From Promethearchaeia archaeon (GTDB lineage: Archaea; Asgardarchaeota; Lokiarchaeia; Sigyniarchaeales; SOKP01), in NCBI GenBank assembly GCA_029856105.1, contig JAHQWH010000009.1, forward strand, positions 1 to 62,833: a stretch of 62,833 nucleotides of DNA. Direction: 5' to 3'. Made by a program: the position numbers and the translations under genes. Position 1 is the stretch's first letter. The number at the start of each line of letters is the position of its first letter. The notes beneath the pieces were generated by a model that had not been told where the DNA came from, made no database searches, and saw only the letters and a list, made by a program, of their open reading frames with translations. Positions 35,744 through 45,018 of this stretch are shown here, piece by piece.

Positions 35744-35817
35744 TTAAAAATTATATAGATGTACTTCATATTTATTATAAGAATTCAAAATTAAAATCAC
35801 AAAGGTTCAGAATTCAA
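35744..35817 (+). promoter_or_regulatory. Promoter/leader duplicated with the GTPase gene (copy B)
   Basis: This is the counterpart of 34887-34960: it holds a TTATATAG TATA-like element, ACTTCATATTTATTATAA and AATTAAAATCACAAAGG, then the ATG. Conservation outside the coding frame marks the regulatory part kept after duplication, although drift is faster here than in the genes. Confidence 0.5.
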
Positions 35818-36387
35818 ATGAGTAATAACAAGAGAGAAGAAGGAGGATTATTTTTTGAGGGGAAGAGTGAATCGATATATAAAGTAATAGTTATTGGTGA
35901 CCCCTCAGTTGGAAAAACGAGCCTTCTTACAAAATTTGCTAAAAATAAGTTTGAAGAAGTATACTTACCTACTGTTGGCGTTAATATAGTAAAGGAAACG
36001 ATTGAATTAAAGGAGTGTAACGCCACAATTAACCTAATGTTCTGGGAGGTTGCTGGACAACCACAATTCTATATGTTACATCGTCCCTACTTTAACGGGG
36101 CGGATGGTATGCTTCTGGTATTTGACATGACGCGGTCTAGCACGTTTTCCAATGTTTCTAATTGGTACTCTTCAGCTGAAAAATTTGGGCTAAGTAACAT
36201 CCCTCGAATCTTAATAGGGAATAAAGTAGATTTAAAAGACGAACGTAAAATTATACTGCCCATGGCAGAACACCTAAGCGAAAAACTCAACGCGCCTTAT
36301 TACGAGACTTCAGCTCTTACGGGGGACACCGTAAAAGAAGTGTTTCAAAAAATAGCAGAATTAGTTTTCAAATACAAAGAGAATTAA
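35818..36387 (+). CDS. Rab-like small GTPase, tandem copy B
   Basis: A 189-residue paralogue of copy A with the same motifs: GDPSVGKTS, YLPTVG, NKVD and ETSAL. A notable difference is in G3, where copy A has W-D-V-A-G-Q and this copy has W-E-V-A-G-Q. The Asp that contacts the catalytic Mg through water is Glu here, which could slow hydrolysis or alter metal use. The C-terminus again lacks cysteine. A PUA-domain gene starts 3 nt after its stop, so the two are coupled. Confidence 0.95.
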   Translation: MSNNKREEGGLFFEGKSESIYKVIVIGDPSVGKTSLLTKFAKNKFEEVYLPTVGVNIVKETIELKECNATINLMFWEVAGQPQFYMLHRPYFNGADGMLLVFDMTRSSTFSNVSNWYSSAEKFGLSNIPRILIGNKVDLKDERKIILPMAEHLSEKLNAPYYETSALTGDTVKEVFQKIAELVFKYKEN

Positions 36388-36390
36388 AAT

Positions 36391-36894
36391 ATGAATATTA
36401 AACAAAGGCACTTCATCCAAAAATCGCAAATAAAAGAGTTACAGGAAGACATTTTAAAGCTTTACGACGAGAAATTCCTGAACCAAATTTTTCCTAAAAA
36501 AGCTCGAGTCGAGGTTATCCAAACGGAGGCTGGAGACACCTTATACGCCATAAATAACGTGTTAAAACTCTGGAAATCTAAAGACGGATTTATTCCTGTT
36601 TTAACGCTACTTTTTAATAAACAGGTCGATTTGAAAAAAATTGTCGTTGATAAGGGAGCTATTCGATTCGTTTCAAACAATGCAGATGTTTTTCGAGCAG
36701 GAATTACTGAGATTGATAAATCAATAAAAAAAGGAGACATTCTTCAAATTGTCGACGAGAATAATCATAGAGCAATAGCAGTTGGAAAGGCAATGTATAA
36801 TGCTAAGGAAATGGAAAATATGAATGAAGGGAAAGTAATCAAGAACCTTTTATGTGTAAAAAGTAAAGTGTGGAATTTCATTAAACATTTTTAA
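36391..36894 (+). CDS. PUA-domain protein, MCT-1/Tma20-like
   Basis: A 167-residue RNA-binding protein. The N-terminal half (about 1-85) is an alpha/beta domain (AGDTLYAINNVLKLWKSKDG) and the C-terminal half (about 88-165) a PUA domain: VDKGAIRFVSNNADVFRAGI, then IKKGDILQIVDE and AIAVGKAMY. This two-domain layout is that of MCT-1/Tma20, which in eukaryotes pairs with DENR in ribosome recycling and re-initiation; archaea have stand-alone homologues. It is translated 3 nt behind GTPase copy B, an unusual pairing of a small GTPase and a translation-type protein. Confidence 0.85.
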   Translation: MNIKQRHFIQKSQIKELQEDILKLYDEKFLNQIFPKKARVEVIQTEAGDTLYAINNVLKLWKSKDGFIPVLTLLFNKQVDLKKIVVDKGAIRFVSNNADVFRAGITEIDKSIKKGDILQIVDENNHRAIAVGKAMYNAKEMENMNEGKVIKNLLCVKSKVWNFIKHF

Positions 36895-36901
36895 AAAAAT
36901 T

Positions 36902-37201
36902 TTATAGAGAGCGAATAAATTCTTCTTTTAAAACAGTTATTAATTCTTCTTTTTCATCAAATGGCGCGTTGACAAAATAATTACGCTCAAGTTCACAGGG
37001 TGCCATACTATAATGATTGAAGAGTAGCATAATCATTCTTAGTGCGTTTTCCATGAGTCCGTTATCGTCTTGTCCGTCCGTGATCTTCATTAAATCAATT
37101 ATTGTACGCATTTTCCACATGATTTTTTGGTTTTCGTCGTTTCCAGATAGTAGAAAATCGTCAAAGATATCCATATAGAAATCGCATTCGCATGCTACCA
37201 T
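36902..37201 (-). CDS. Small acidic helical protein, unknown
   Basis: A 99-residue, mostly helical, acidic protein (FYMDIFDDFLLSGNDENQKI near the N-terminus) with three cysteines. It converges on the PUA gene with a 7-nt gap. The gap upstream of its ATG is a shared divergent control region with the gene at 37621. There is no recognised family. Codon use is ordinary for the window, and a clean ATG favours a real gene. Confidence 0.5.
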   Translation of the reverse strand: MVACECDFYMDIFDDFLLSGNDENQKIMWKMRTIIDLMKITDGQDDNGLMENALRMIMLLFNHYSMAPCELERNYFVNAPFDEKEELITVLKEEFIRSL

Positions 37202-37620
37202 TATTAAGGAATACCTCTCTTACCCCTAATCTCCTTTTTCAACATTCAAGTAACAATAATCCAATCGTATTTTTAAATGGTTTTTTTATAGAAGAATATC
37301 GTTGCTATATTACAAACTTGCAATGGAAATTTTGTTTATATAACCTAAGGTATTTTTTTTTTAGTAAATGGTGCTTTCCTGTTTACTTTGCTATTTAAAT
37401 ACTAATTTGTTAGTTTTTTGATTATAGTGTATTTGAATAATATGAGTAAATCTATTAATCACAAATTAATTCGCGTAATACGTGGATATAATACGCATAA
37501 CACATCTATCTATAATCGCACATAACTTATATTATTTAGATACTACTTAAAGGGTCATTAGTAGTTATATCACGATGACTCGTAAAAAATATATGAAAAT
37601 TAAGGTCGCGTGTGTGAAAA
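37202..37620. promoter_or_regulatory. 419-base divergent intergenic region with small dyad
   Basis: This gap separates two divergent small genes and should hold both promoters. I see a GCGTA...TACGC dyad with a 14-nt spacer around 37473-37496, in an otherwise TA-rich stretch, and several TATA-like words (TTTAAATA near 37395). The 68-codon plus frame inside it has no recognisable protein character. The dyad may be an operator. Confidence 0.35.
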
Positions 37621-37929
37621 ATGAGTATGTACAGATCGTATCTACTTAAGAACGCCTTCTGGGCTAAGAAAGGAAACGAGAGGGATGGAAACTTGAAAGG
37701 GGAAAAAGTATTTATAAAACATGACTCTGAAATAGGAGGAATTTACGCAATTGTCGACAATAACGATAAGAAGGGCGTAAAAATAATAGCAAATGGAGAA
37801 GAGCATTGGTTTAATAACTTTGACAAGTTAGATATGTTCCTTAGCCGATTAAAACAAAATGAAGACGATTTTATGAAGATTCTAAGAAGAAAAAACATTT
37901 CTCAAAGGTTAAGAACGCTGGAAATTTAA
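37621..37929 (+). CDS. Small hypothetical protein
   Basis: A 102-residue basic protein. An ATG (MSMYRSYLLKNAFWAKKGNE) is followed by a strand-rich middle (EKVFIKHDSEIGGIYAIVDN) and a C-terminal basic helix (FMKILRRKNISQRLRTLEI). There is no known family and no membrane helix. The arrangement (small, basic, possibly SH3-like strands then a helix) would suit a nucleic-acid or protein adaptor, but that is a guess. It is transcribed divergently from 36902-37201. Confidence 0.5.
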   Translation: MSMYRSYLLKNAFWAKKGNERDGNLKGEKVFIKHDSEIGGIYAIVDNNDKKGVKIIANGEEHWFNNFDKLDMFLSRLKQNEDDFMKILRRKNISQRLRTLEI

Positions 37930-38028
37930 TTTGGTTTTTACAAATTATCATCTATTCTTTTTCAATGGTATGAGATGAGTTTCTAAACCATTTTATTGTT
38001 AGATTATATTTGTAAGATGTTCTTAGAT

Positions 38029-39642
38029 TTAATCGTTGTAAATAGGTTGTAGTCCTGATTGAAAGTGGCGCAATCTTAAATCAGCACCACGAGAAACTCT
38101 TATTTTCGGAATTTTTTCTCGATTGCGATAAAGTTCAGTTACCGCAGCAACTGCGTAATTAATATGAGAAAGTCCATAGGTGTTTCTAGGTACCGCAAAT
38201 CGAACAAAATTTAAGATACTTTTTCGTTGTTCTGGCGTTTTCTTATCCCACTCAAACGCAAAAGGTCCTAATTCACAGGCTCTAATTCCGTAATGTCTTA
38301 AAAGTTCTATACAGAACCCGACGCCCCCATAATCGTCAATTTTCATATCGGTTCCTTCAAAAAATTTCTCCACATTAATATACACTGCATGTCCACCGGC
38401 AGGAAGAACGACGGGGACTCCATTAATTGCCAGTTTTTTTGCAAATTCTCGAACTTGGCCAATCCTCTCAGCCAGATATGGTTCTTTAACAACTTCATAT
38501 AATCCTACTGCTAAAGCCATAATGTCTCGACCTGATAATCCCCCGTACGAGTCGTTCCCAAATGTAAGGATTTGATTTTCTTTTAATTTGGTACCAATAT
38601 TCCCGTTAGTCGAGAATTTTTTGTAAAATACTCCTTGATCTCTAAAAAATAAACCCCCGCCTATGTTGGCAAGTCCATCTTTTTTAAAACTTATAGTAAA
38701 ACCATCAACGTAAGAAAACATCTCTTGAATTATTTTTAAAATGCTAAGTTTATTATACCCTTCTTCGAATTCCTTAATGAAAAAAGCGTTTTCTGCGAAT
38801 CTGCAAGCATCTAGAAAAAGCGGAATTCCATAGCGATGTGCGATTTCTTTAATCGTCTTAATGTTATTCATTGAAACGGGTTGACCTGCGGCAGTGTTAT
38901 TAGTAATAGTTAAATATATTAATGGGATGCTATCGGCTCCCTTTTTTTGGATAAAAGATTCCAATTTTTCACTATCCATATTTCCCTTGAAAGGATTTTT
39001 AATATCCATTTGATCGTGAGGAAAGTCTTCCAATAAGTTTGCTGAGAATAGATTTATTGGATGTAATCCATTTGCGGCAATATTTGCTTCAGTTGTATCG
39101 AAGTGTCCGTTGTTGAGGATGAAGAATTCTTTATTTGGGGTCTTTTCCTTTAGAATTGGAGCAATAGTGGAAAATAACAAATGTTCCGCACAACGACCTT
39201 GGGGTACTAAAAACGCGTTAGGGCGAATTAGCTGATGAATTCCCCCGTTAACAAAACCTCCTTCGAACGATGTAAGATATAACTCGTCCATTAATTTTTG
39301 TACATTGTTTTCTCCAGAAAGAACCAAGTTTATAGCGTTTTTTGGCTCACTTCCCCTTTCAAAAGTATCTCTAATAGCATCAAGAAGAACATAATATCCT
39401 TTGTTACGCCCATAAGATTCATCTCCGTGGAAAAGTGCAGCCCACTGCAAGTCCGTCATAGATGAACTTCCACTATCAGAAAGAAAATCTAATACAAGCA
39501 TATCTGCTGGAAAAGAAAACATACTGTATTCTGTCTTTTTCAAAGCAACTTCTCTCTGCTCTTTAGAAACTTCTTTGATATTCCTTACAATTAAAGCTCG
39601 TTTAGACGGAACTGGAACGTTTAATTCATGCATAGATTTCAT
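38029..39642 (-). CDS. Tryptophanase-like beta-eliminating lyase (PLP)
   Basis: A 537-residue fold-type I PLP enzyme of the tryptophanase/tyrosine phenol-lyase family, splitting an amino acid to pyruvate, ammonia and the side chain. FLSDSGSSSMTDLQWAA near residue 53, LDACRFAEN (Asp278, Arg281) and SFKKDGLANIGGG (PLP lysine, Lys321) are clear. At the site that is Arg in tyrosine phenol-lyase (M-E-R-G) this protein has Leu (RACELG), as in tryptophanase (Ile). Tryptophanase is therefore favoured, though the SFKKD-x-L-x-N-I-G-G block looks more like the phenol-lyase. It suits a peptide-fermenting life. Confidence 0.85.
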   Translation of the reverse strand: MKSMHELNVPVPSKRALIVRNIKEVSKEQREVALKKTEYSMFSFPADMLVLDFLSDSGSSSMTDLQWAALFHGDESYGRNKGYYVLLDAIRDTFERGSEPKNAINLVLSGENNVQKLMDELYLTSFEGGFVNGGIHQLIRPNAFLVPQGRCAEHLLFSTIAPILKEKTPNKEFFILNNGHFDTTEANIAANGLHPINLFSANLLEDFPHDQMDIKNPFKGNMDSEKLESFIQKKGADSIPLIYLTITNNTAAGQPVSMNNIKTIKEIAHRYGIPLFLDACRFAENAFFIKEFEEGYNKLSILKIIQEMFSYVDGFTISFKKDGLANIGGGLFFRDQGVFYKKFSTNGNIGTKLKENQILTFGNDSYGGLSGRDIMALAVGLYEVVKEPYLAERIGQVREFAKKLAINGVPVVLPAGGHAVYINVEKFFEGTDMKIDDYGGVGFCIELLRHYGIRACELGPFAFEWDKKTPEQRKSILNFVRFAVPRNTYGLSHINYAVAAVTELYRNREKIPKIRVSRGADLRLRHFQSGLQPIYND

Positions 39643-39806
39643 AATATTGCCATCAGAATTTTGTTTTAAAGTTATAGTTTATTGTTAAAAATAGAAATCG
39701 TACAACATTACTTTTTAATAATTAATAGAAGGTATAAAAATTTTATAACATATTCTTTATTTTTTCTTTTCTCTTAAAACGGAAAGAAATTCAGAATGAT
39801 TTTAGA

Positions 39807-40355
39807 TTATTTTATTTTTTTTACTATACTTTTACTAATTGTTGCAAATAATTCCTCAACATTTTCACCGCTTTTTGAAGAACATTCAATATAATCAATA
39901 AAATTATTATCTTTGGCAAATTTAATGGCTTCTTCTTTGGGAACTGTTCTCATTCCCTCAAGATCGAGCTTGCTTCCAACTAGAAGTATAGGTAATTTTT
40001 GATCGTGTATTTCGTTAGCTTCGTTAAAAACAGTTAACCAATCGGTTAGATTTTTAAATGTGATGTATCGAGTTATATCGTACATAAAAATAATTCCGTT
40101 AGCTCCCATAACCGCACCAGGTAAGAGAAACCTAAATTTCTTTTCTCCGGCAAAATCCCAAATTTGTAGAGAGATTTTTTTACCATCAAGTTCAAGTTTT
40201 TTTATATAAAAGTCCATACCAATCGTTAACTGATATGTTTCTTTAAAAACCCCATTAAGAAAGCGGTGAGTCAAGGTAGTTTTTCCTACGCCCCCGTCCC
40301 CGAAGATTGGGACCTTAAATTTTATGGGGTGGGTTTCAGAGCCTGGTTCCTTCAT
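39807..40355 (-). CDS. Rab-like small GTPase with altered G3 and G4
   Basis: A 182-residue GTPase with an intact P-loop, GDGGVGKTT (19-27), and switch-I Thr (YQLTIG). G3 reads WDFAGE, so Glu71 replaces the catalytic Gln. G4 reads G-S-K-L-D in place of the usual N-K-x-D, so the Asn that grips guanine is Ser. G5 SSKSG is present. Intrinsic GTP hydrolysis and base specificity may therefore differ from normal. The C-terminus (SIVKKIK) is basic without cysteine. It stands alone between the lyase and the transporters. Confidence 0.93.
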   Translation of the reverse strand: MKEPGSETHPIKFKVPIFGDGGVGKTTLTHRFLNGVFKETYQLTIGMDFYIKKLELDGKKISLQIWDFAGEKKFRFLLPGAVMGANGIIFMYDITRYITFKNLTDWLTVFNEANEIHDQKLPILLVGSKLDLEGMRTVPKEEAIKFAKDNNFIDYIECSSKSGENVEELFATISKSIVKKIK

Positions 40356-40532
40356 TTTATCTAATTCAATTTGTTTTATTTTTTAAAATTAAGCAAAAGA
40401 CTAACAACAAAATATATCATTAAGATTATTTGAATGTTTTTCAAAACAAAAATTTATTAATATTTAGTTTATAATGAAACATACGATTTCTCTTAGGATA
40501 TATTAAATATTAAAAACAGTTTCGGTATTTAT

Positions 40533-41951
40533 TTAGTTTTTATTTCTTGATTTTAAAATTTTAGCCCGTTCACTTAGTATAGTCTTAATTTGTTCCTTAT
40601 CTCGGGTATACCAATTACGAGACAATGTCCATAAAACTATACCAGGAATTACAAAAATAGTTATTATTACAGCACTAATCTTATAATCCTGTCCGAAAAT
40701 GGATATAAAAATACCTGCGATTAAAGGCCCCATACCATAGCCTATATTCTCTAAGAATTGATTCCACGAAACAATTTTGCCTTGAGCTTCTGGAAGATTT
40801 ATTTCTTGTAGGATCGGTGGTTGATTAACCATGTATAAAGAAGATATGGCGTCAGAACTTAAAATTAAAACACCCATTACATATGTTAAAGGAAGCGAAA
40901 AGAATAGGACGATGTTTGCTCCTTCTTCAGGCGTTAAAAAAGGCAATGGAACGAAAAACATCAAAACAAATGTAATTGACCCTCCTACTAGAGATAATAT
41001 TATAAAACCAATTCTTCTGGCATCATTTTTCTCTGCTAACTTATCTGACACTCGAGCGAGTAAAATCTGTCCTATAACGCGTCCAATGACTCCAAAAATA
41101 ACGACAAATAATCCTGTTATTAGTGGAGAGAGATTATGTGGAGGCGTTTGTAAATAAGGTAGTATGATCATATCCAAACTTCCCATAAATACATTGGTAA
41201 AGATTCCCTCAATTAAAGCTGCAATATTTGTGCGAGATAGCATAGTACTACGCATCAATTCTTTATCGATCTTAAAATCATATTCAATCGATCGATCTTT
41301 AAGTACATCTCGTAATTCTTTGATTTGTACACCTCTTTTTGGTTCCTTAACATAAAAAAGAAAAATTAAGCCCGAAAGAAGAACCGCAATTCCTATACTT
41401 ATAAAATATAATCTCCAATACCCAAACTGCATTAAAGCACCAGATATTAGAAAACCAAGCATCATAAAGACGGAGCCAAAAATACCAAAATATCCAAAGA
41501 ATTTAGAACGATGTTTTAATGGAACAATATCGTTAGATAAGGAAACTATGGCGGGATAACTTCCTCCGGCAAAGAGTGCAAAAATTAGAACAAATATAAA
41601 AAAATACCACCATGTCAGTATACCTTGACCGGCAATAGCGAACCCGAGCATAATCATGCAAAAACTTCTGGCAATGGATATGATTAATAAGATTTTTACT
41701 CGTGAATACTTATCAATAAGCCTACCAAGGAATAATCCTGACACTGAAGAAGTCCATAGGAGAGTGGTCATTAAAATTCCCATCTCTAACGCGTGATAAT
41801 CTTCTCCTGGCCAAATTAGCGAAGACAGGGGCACCATTAGAATAATTATCCCTGCAAAGGCTATACTATTAAATCCGTTGAGTAAATATACTGGCCAAAT
41901 TAATTTATTGTAAGATTGATGAGAATCGTTTAATTCCATTTCTAACTTCAA
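40533..41951 (-). CDS. MFS transporter, tandem copy 1
   Basis: A 472-residue protein with about 12 hydrophobic helices. The loop between helices 2 and 3, GRLIDKYSRVKIL, is the MFS G-x-L-x-D-R/K-x-G/S-R motif, and a second version sits near LLARVSDKLAEKND in the C-terminal half. A distinctive block near helix 10-11 (NLPEAQGKIVSWNQFLENIG) is shared with the next gene upstream. The C-terminus is short and basic. The substrate is unknown. It is the downstream of two same-strand paralogues separated by 97 nt. Confidence 0.85.
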   Translation of the reverse strand: MKLEMELNDSHQSYNKLIWPVYLLNGFNSIAFAGIIILMVPLSSLIWPGEDYHALEMGILMTTLLWTSSVSGLFLGRLIDKYSRVKILLIISIARSFCMIMLGFAIAGQGILTWWYFFIFVLIFALFAGGSYPAIVSLSNDIVPLKHRSKFFGYFGIFGSVFMMLGFLISGALMQFGYWRLYFISIGIAVLLSGLIFLFYVKEPKRGVQIKELRDVLKDRSIEYDFKIDKELMRSTMLSRTNIAALIEGIFTNVFMGSLDMIILPYLQTPPHNLSPLITGLFVVIFGVIGRVIGQILLARVSDKLAEKNDARRIGFIILSLVGGSITFVLMFFVPLPFLTPEEGANIVLFFSLPLTYVMGVLILSSDAISSLYMVNQPPILQEINLPEAQGKIVSWNQFLENIGYGMGPLIAGIFISIFGQDYKISAVIITIFVIPGIVLWTLSRNWYTRDKEQIKTILSERAKILKSRNKN

Positions 41952-42048
41952 TTCTAAATTCTATAAATTCATAATTATATGGAATGGAAAATGAGAATTC
42001 AAATTTTAAATTGATGAAACATTACAACTTTGAGAGTTTTTTATTTTA

Positions 42049-43500
42049 TTAAGGTTTTATTTGATGATCTGAGGGAGTCGCCGCCCCTTCATTTGATTTT
42101 AAAATGTTAGCTCTTCCCTTTAATATTTCTCTTATGTTATAAGCATCAGAAGGAAACCATTTTATCGCAAATCCCCATAATATTACTCCGGGAAGAATGC
42201 ATAGTGCAATTATTAAAATTGTGGATTGAAAATTCATGCTTGTCACAGCTAATAGAATTCCACTTAATAAAGGGCCAACCCCTCTCCCTAAATTTTCCAA
42301 GAACTGATTCCATGAAACTATTTGACCTTGTGCTTCTGGCAAATTAATTTCTTGCAATAATGGACTTTGGTTAACCATATAAAGTGAAAAAATAGATCTT
42401 GATGAGAAGAACATAATACCCATTAACCAAATTATTGGGAGCGTCATTAAGAAAGCAACATCTTTCCCTTGCTCAATATTCAAGTGGGGCCAAGGAATAA
42501 AAAAGAAAAAAATAAAAGTTAATAGACCCCCAATAATTGCTACAATAATAATTGGTATTCGTATAATAGGCCGCTCTTTAGCTAATTTATCGCTTAACCT
42601 TGCTAATAGTAGCTGTCCAATAATTCCTCCCGTTAACCCAAAAGTAATCATAAAAATGCTAGTTGAAAATTCGGAAATATTGTGAGGATCATTTTGGATA
42701 AGGTTAAGAATTAAGAAGTTAATAGAGCCCATTAGAATTTGAGTAAATATTCCTTCAATTAAGGCAACAATATTAGTTTTACTTAACATTGTCTTAAGCA
42801 TAGTCTCCCGATTGATTTTAAAGTCGTAATTGACATCTTTATTTTTAAGAATATGGAACAACTCTTCTTGTTGAGCTCCTCTTTTAGGCTCTTTGTTATG
42901 AATTGCAAAAATTAGGGCACAAATTAAAATACCTAATCCAGTACCCCAAAAATACTGTCTCCACAGCCCGTTCTGCACTAGAAAAGCTCCAATCATAAAA
43001 CCAAAAGTCATAGTAAGAGAGCGAACTATCTCATAAACGCCAAAAAAACGAGAACGAAAAGCTTTAGGGACGATATCGTTAGACAAAGATATTACGGCGG
43101 GCCAGCTTAATCCCGCAAACATCCCAAAAATACTTATAAAAACTAAGAAATATATCCAAGCTGACGAGCCACCGCCCTCCAATGCAAATCCAAGCATTAC
43201 TATCGCAAGCCCCCTAAATATTGATATAATAACGATTATCTTTTTACGAGAGTATTTATCAATTAAGTGTCCAAATACTAATCCTGAAAGCGAAGCAGAC
43301 CATGATAGCACTGCAATTAATATTCCCATTTCTAATGCGTGAGTTGGCTCAGTTGGCCACATAATTCTTGATATTGGTACGATAAGAAAAATAATCCCGC
43401 CCCAGGCAATACTTTGGAACCCATTAAGAAAATAAATAGGCCATAATATGCGATTGTAGCTAATAGAATTTGTTGAGTTATTAGAGTTGATATTTTCCAT
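42049..43500 (-). CDS. MFS transporter, tandem copy 2
   Basis: A 483-residue paralogue of the preceding entry, with about 12 helices, GHLIDKYSRKKII as the A-motif, LLARLSDKLAKERP as its second-half echo, and the same NLPEAQGQIVSWNQFLENLG block. N-terminal sequences also match (a W-P-V/I-Y-x-L-N-G-F start). The pair is a clear tandem duplication. The conserved N-L-P-E-A-Q-G block lies where many MFS proteins have a substrate- or gating-related helix, but the substrate is unknown. Confidence 0.85.
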   Translation of the reverse strand: MENINSNNSTNSISYNRILWPIYFLNGFQSIAWGGIIFLIVPISRIMWPTEPTHALEMGILIAVLSWSASLSGLVFGHLIDKYSRKKIIVIISIFRGLAIVMLGFALEGGGSSAWIYFLVFISIFGMFAGLSWPAVISLSNDIVPKAFRSRFFGVYEIVRSLTMTFGFMIGAFLVQNGLWRQYFWGTGLGILICALIFAIHNKEPKRGAQQEELFHILKNKDVNYDFKINRETMLKTMLSKTNIVALIEGIFTQILMGSINFLILNLIQNDPHNISEFSTSIFMITFGLTGGIIGQLLLARLSDKLAKERPIIRIPIIIVAIIGGLLTFIFFFFIPWPHLNIEQGKDVAFLMTLPIIWLMGIMFFSSRSIFSLYMVNQSPLLQEINLPEAQGQIVSWNQFLENLGRGVGPLLSGILLAVTSMNFQSTILIIALCILPGVILWGFAIKWFPSDAYNIREILKGRANILKSNEGAATPSDHQIKP

Positions 43501-43597
43501 AAGAACTGAGTTTTTATAATAATATCCCTTATATGGGTTCTAAAATGAGCTTTCTCATATTAAAGTAATGAAATAAAAAATCCAAAATTTTAATTTT

Positions 43598-44791
43598 TTA
43601 ATTAGTTTTAATTTTGTTTTTAAAAAGTAGATATATAACTAAACTTAGCAGCGATAATAGGGATAAAAAGAAAAATGCTAAGTTTGCATCTACCGCAGCA
43701 ATAAAACCACAAAGTATTGGCGCAAAAAAGAATCCAATTCCAATCGCAGTTTCAAAATATATGCTGTATTTTGAAGTGTTATTCGCTATATTCCGAAATA
43801 CTATTAATTTGAAAGCAAGGGTATAGTAAAAAGAATTAAATATTCCAAACGCACAAAAGAGAATTGCAAAAATGAATAAGTTTTGATTTATTCCCATTAA
43901 GAAAAGGGAAAATACGATAAGTAAATTAGATATAGGAATCATTTTTTTGGTGGTTTTTATTTTAAAGTCCATAGATTTTGAAATTGAAATCGTTTGAGTA
44001 CTCATTCTTAAAAAGAAAAATAGATAGTTAGTAAAGAGAGCGAAATTTAGTATTTCAGATTTAATCGGATAAATTAATCCCATACCTCCAATTAAAAAAC
44101 CATAGATTCCAATCATTAATAGTGGTAGAAATATAGGAAAAGAAATGTGTTCTCTTTGAGGAACTACTTTTATTCCCCCGTCAATTGGAACGATAATCTC
44201 TTTGTCGAAACTTTGAGATGGTTCTTGAATAATTAAAGCCATACTAAAGCCGATAATTGCAATAAATAACGCAAATAAAAACATAATCTGAATATTATCA
44301 ATATAAAACAAAATAAGGAAACCTAAAGCGTAGCTAAAAATTCCTCCAAAATTCCAAGCTAAACTATACTTTTTCATTAATTTATCCTTTAAGGAGTTAT
44401 TTTTACGATATTCTTCTGAATTTGATATCGCCGAAAGTGCTCCCATTAAAACTGGCCAAAACAATCCTAAAAATGTTCCATCTAATATTAACAAGAAATA
44501 AATTAACAATGGATCTTTTGAGAACTGTAAGATTACTTGAACAAATAAGAAGCCCAATGATGATATAATAATCGTAGGTTTTACGCCAAGCTTTTTCTGT
44601 ACATTTCTAAAGATTAAAGGCGAAAATAAGTATGCCATGGCAGTTCCAGAAGTAATGAATCCAATTATTTCTGGATTTAAACCTATCTCAATTAAATAAA
44701 GTGGAATAGCTAAACCAATCGCCACGCCTGTTGCTACACGCGTAAATGCTAAAAAGAATATTGGAAACACTCTGTAATTATCTGTTTTCAT
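43598..44791 (-). CDS. MFS-like transporter, third gene
   Basis: A 397-residue membrane protein with about 11-12 hydrophobic helices and a loop after helix 2 reading FRNVQKKLGVKPTI, a weak version of the MFS A-motif. It is divergent from the two upstream paralogues, lacks their N-L-P-E-A-Q-G block and is shorter. All three lie on one strand with gaps of about 100 nt and may be one transcription unit starting near 44800. The substrate is unknown. Confidence 0.75.
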   Translation of the reverse strand: MKTDNYRVFPIFFLAFTRVATGVAIGLAIPLYLIEIGLNPEIIGFITSGTAMAYLFSPLIFRNVQKKLGVKPTIIISSLGFLFVQVILQFSKDPLLIYFLLILDGTFLGLFWPVLMGALSAISNSEEYRKNNSLKDKLMKKYSLAWNFGGIFSYALGFLILFYIDNIQIMFLFALFIAIIGFSMALIIQEPSQSFDKEIIVPIDGGIKVVPQREHISFPIFLPLLMIGIYGFLIGGMGLIYPIKSEILNFALFTNYLFFFLRMSTQTISISKSMDFKIKTTKKMIPISNLLIVFSLFLMGINQNLFIFAILFCAFGIFNSFYYTLAFKLIVFRNIANNTSKYSIYFETAIGIGFFFAPILCGFIAAVDANLAFFFLSLLSLLSLVIYLLFKNKIKTN

Positions 44792-45018
44792 TATATTAAT
44801 AAGAAGAACTTGTTAACGATAATAAGGAAAGCGAAATCTTGAACTTAAAGTTTATTAAAATAGCTAAAACATGAAGAATATATCTTTTACATAAGTTTCA
44901 GAGAAATTGTTAATGACTTTCGGTTTTTAAAAGTAAATAGAAAAAAATAACGATAATTCAAATCAAAAATTTAACGCATTCGTGAAAGAAAAAGAAAAAG
45001 AAATTTTTATTTAAATGC

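Noticed and set aside
37192..37398. 68-codon plus-strand frame in the divergent gap
   Set aside because: Aromatic- and Asn-rich low-complexity product with no domain, in a region expected to hold promoters; likely chance.
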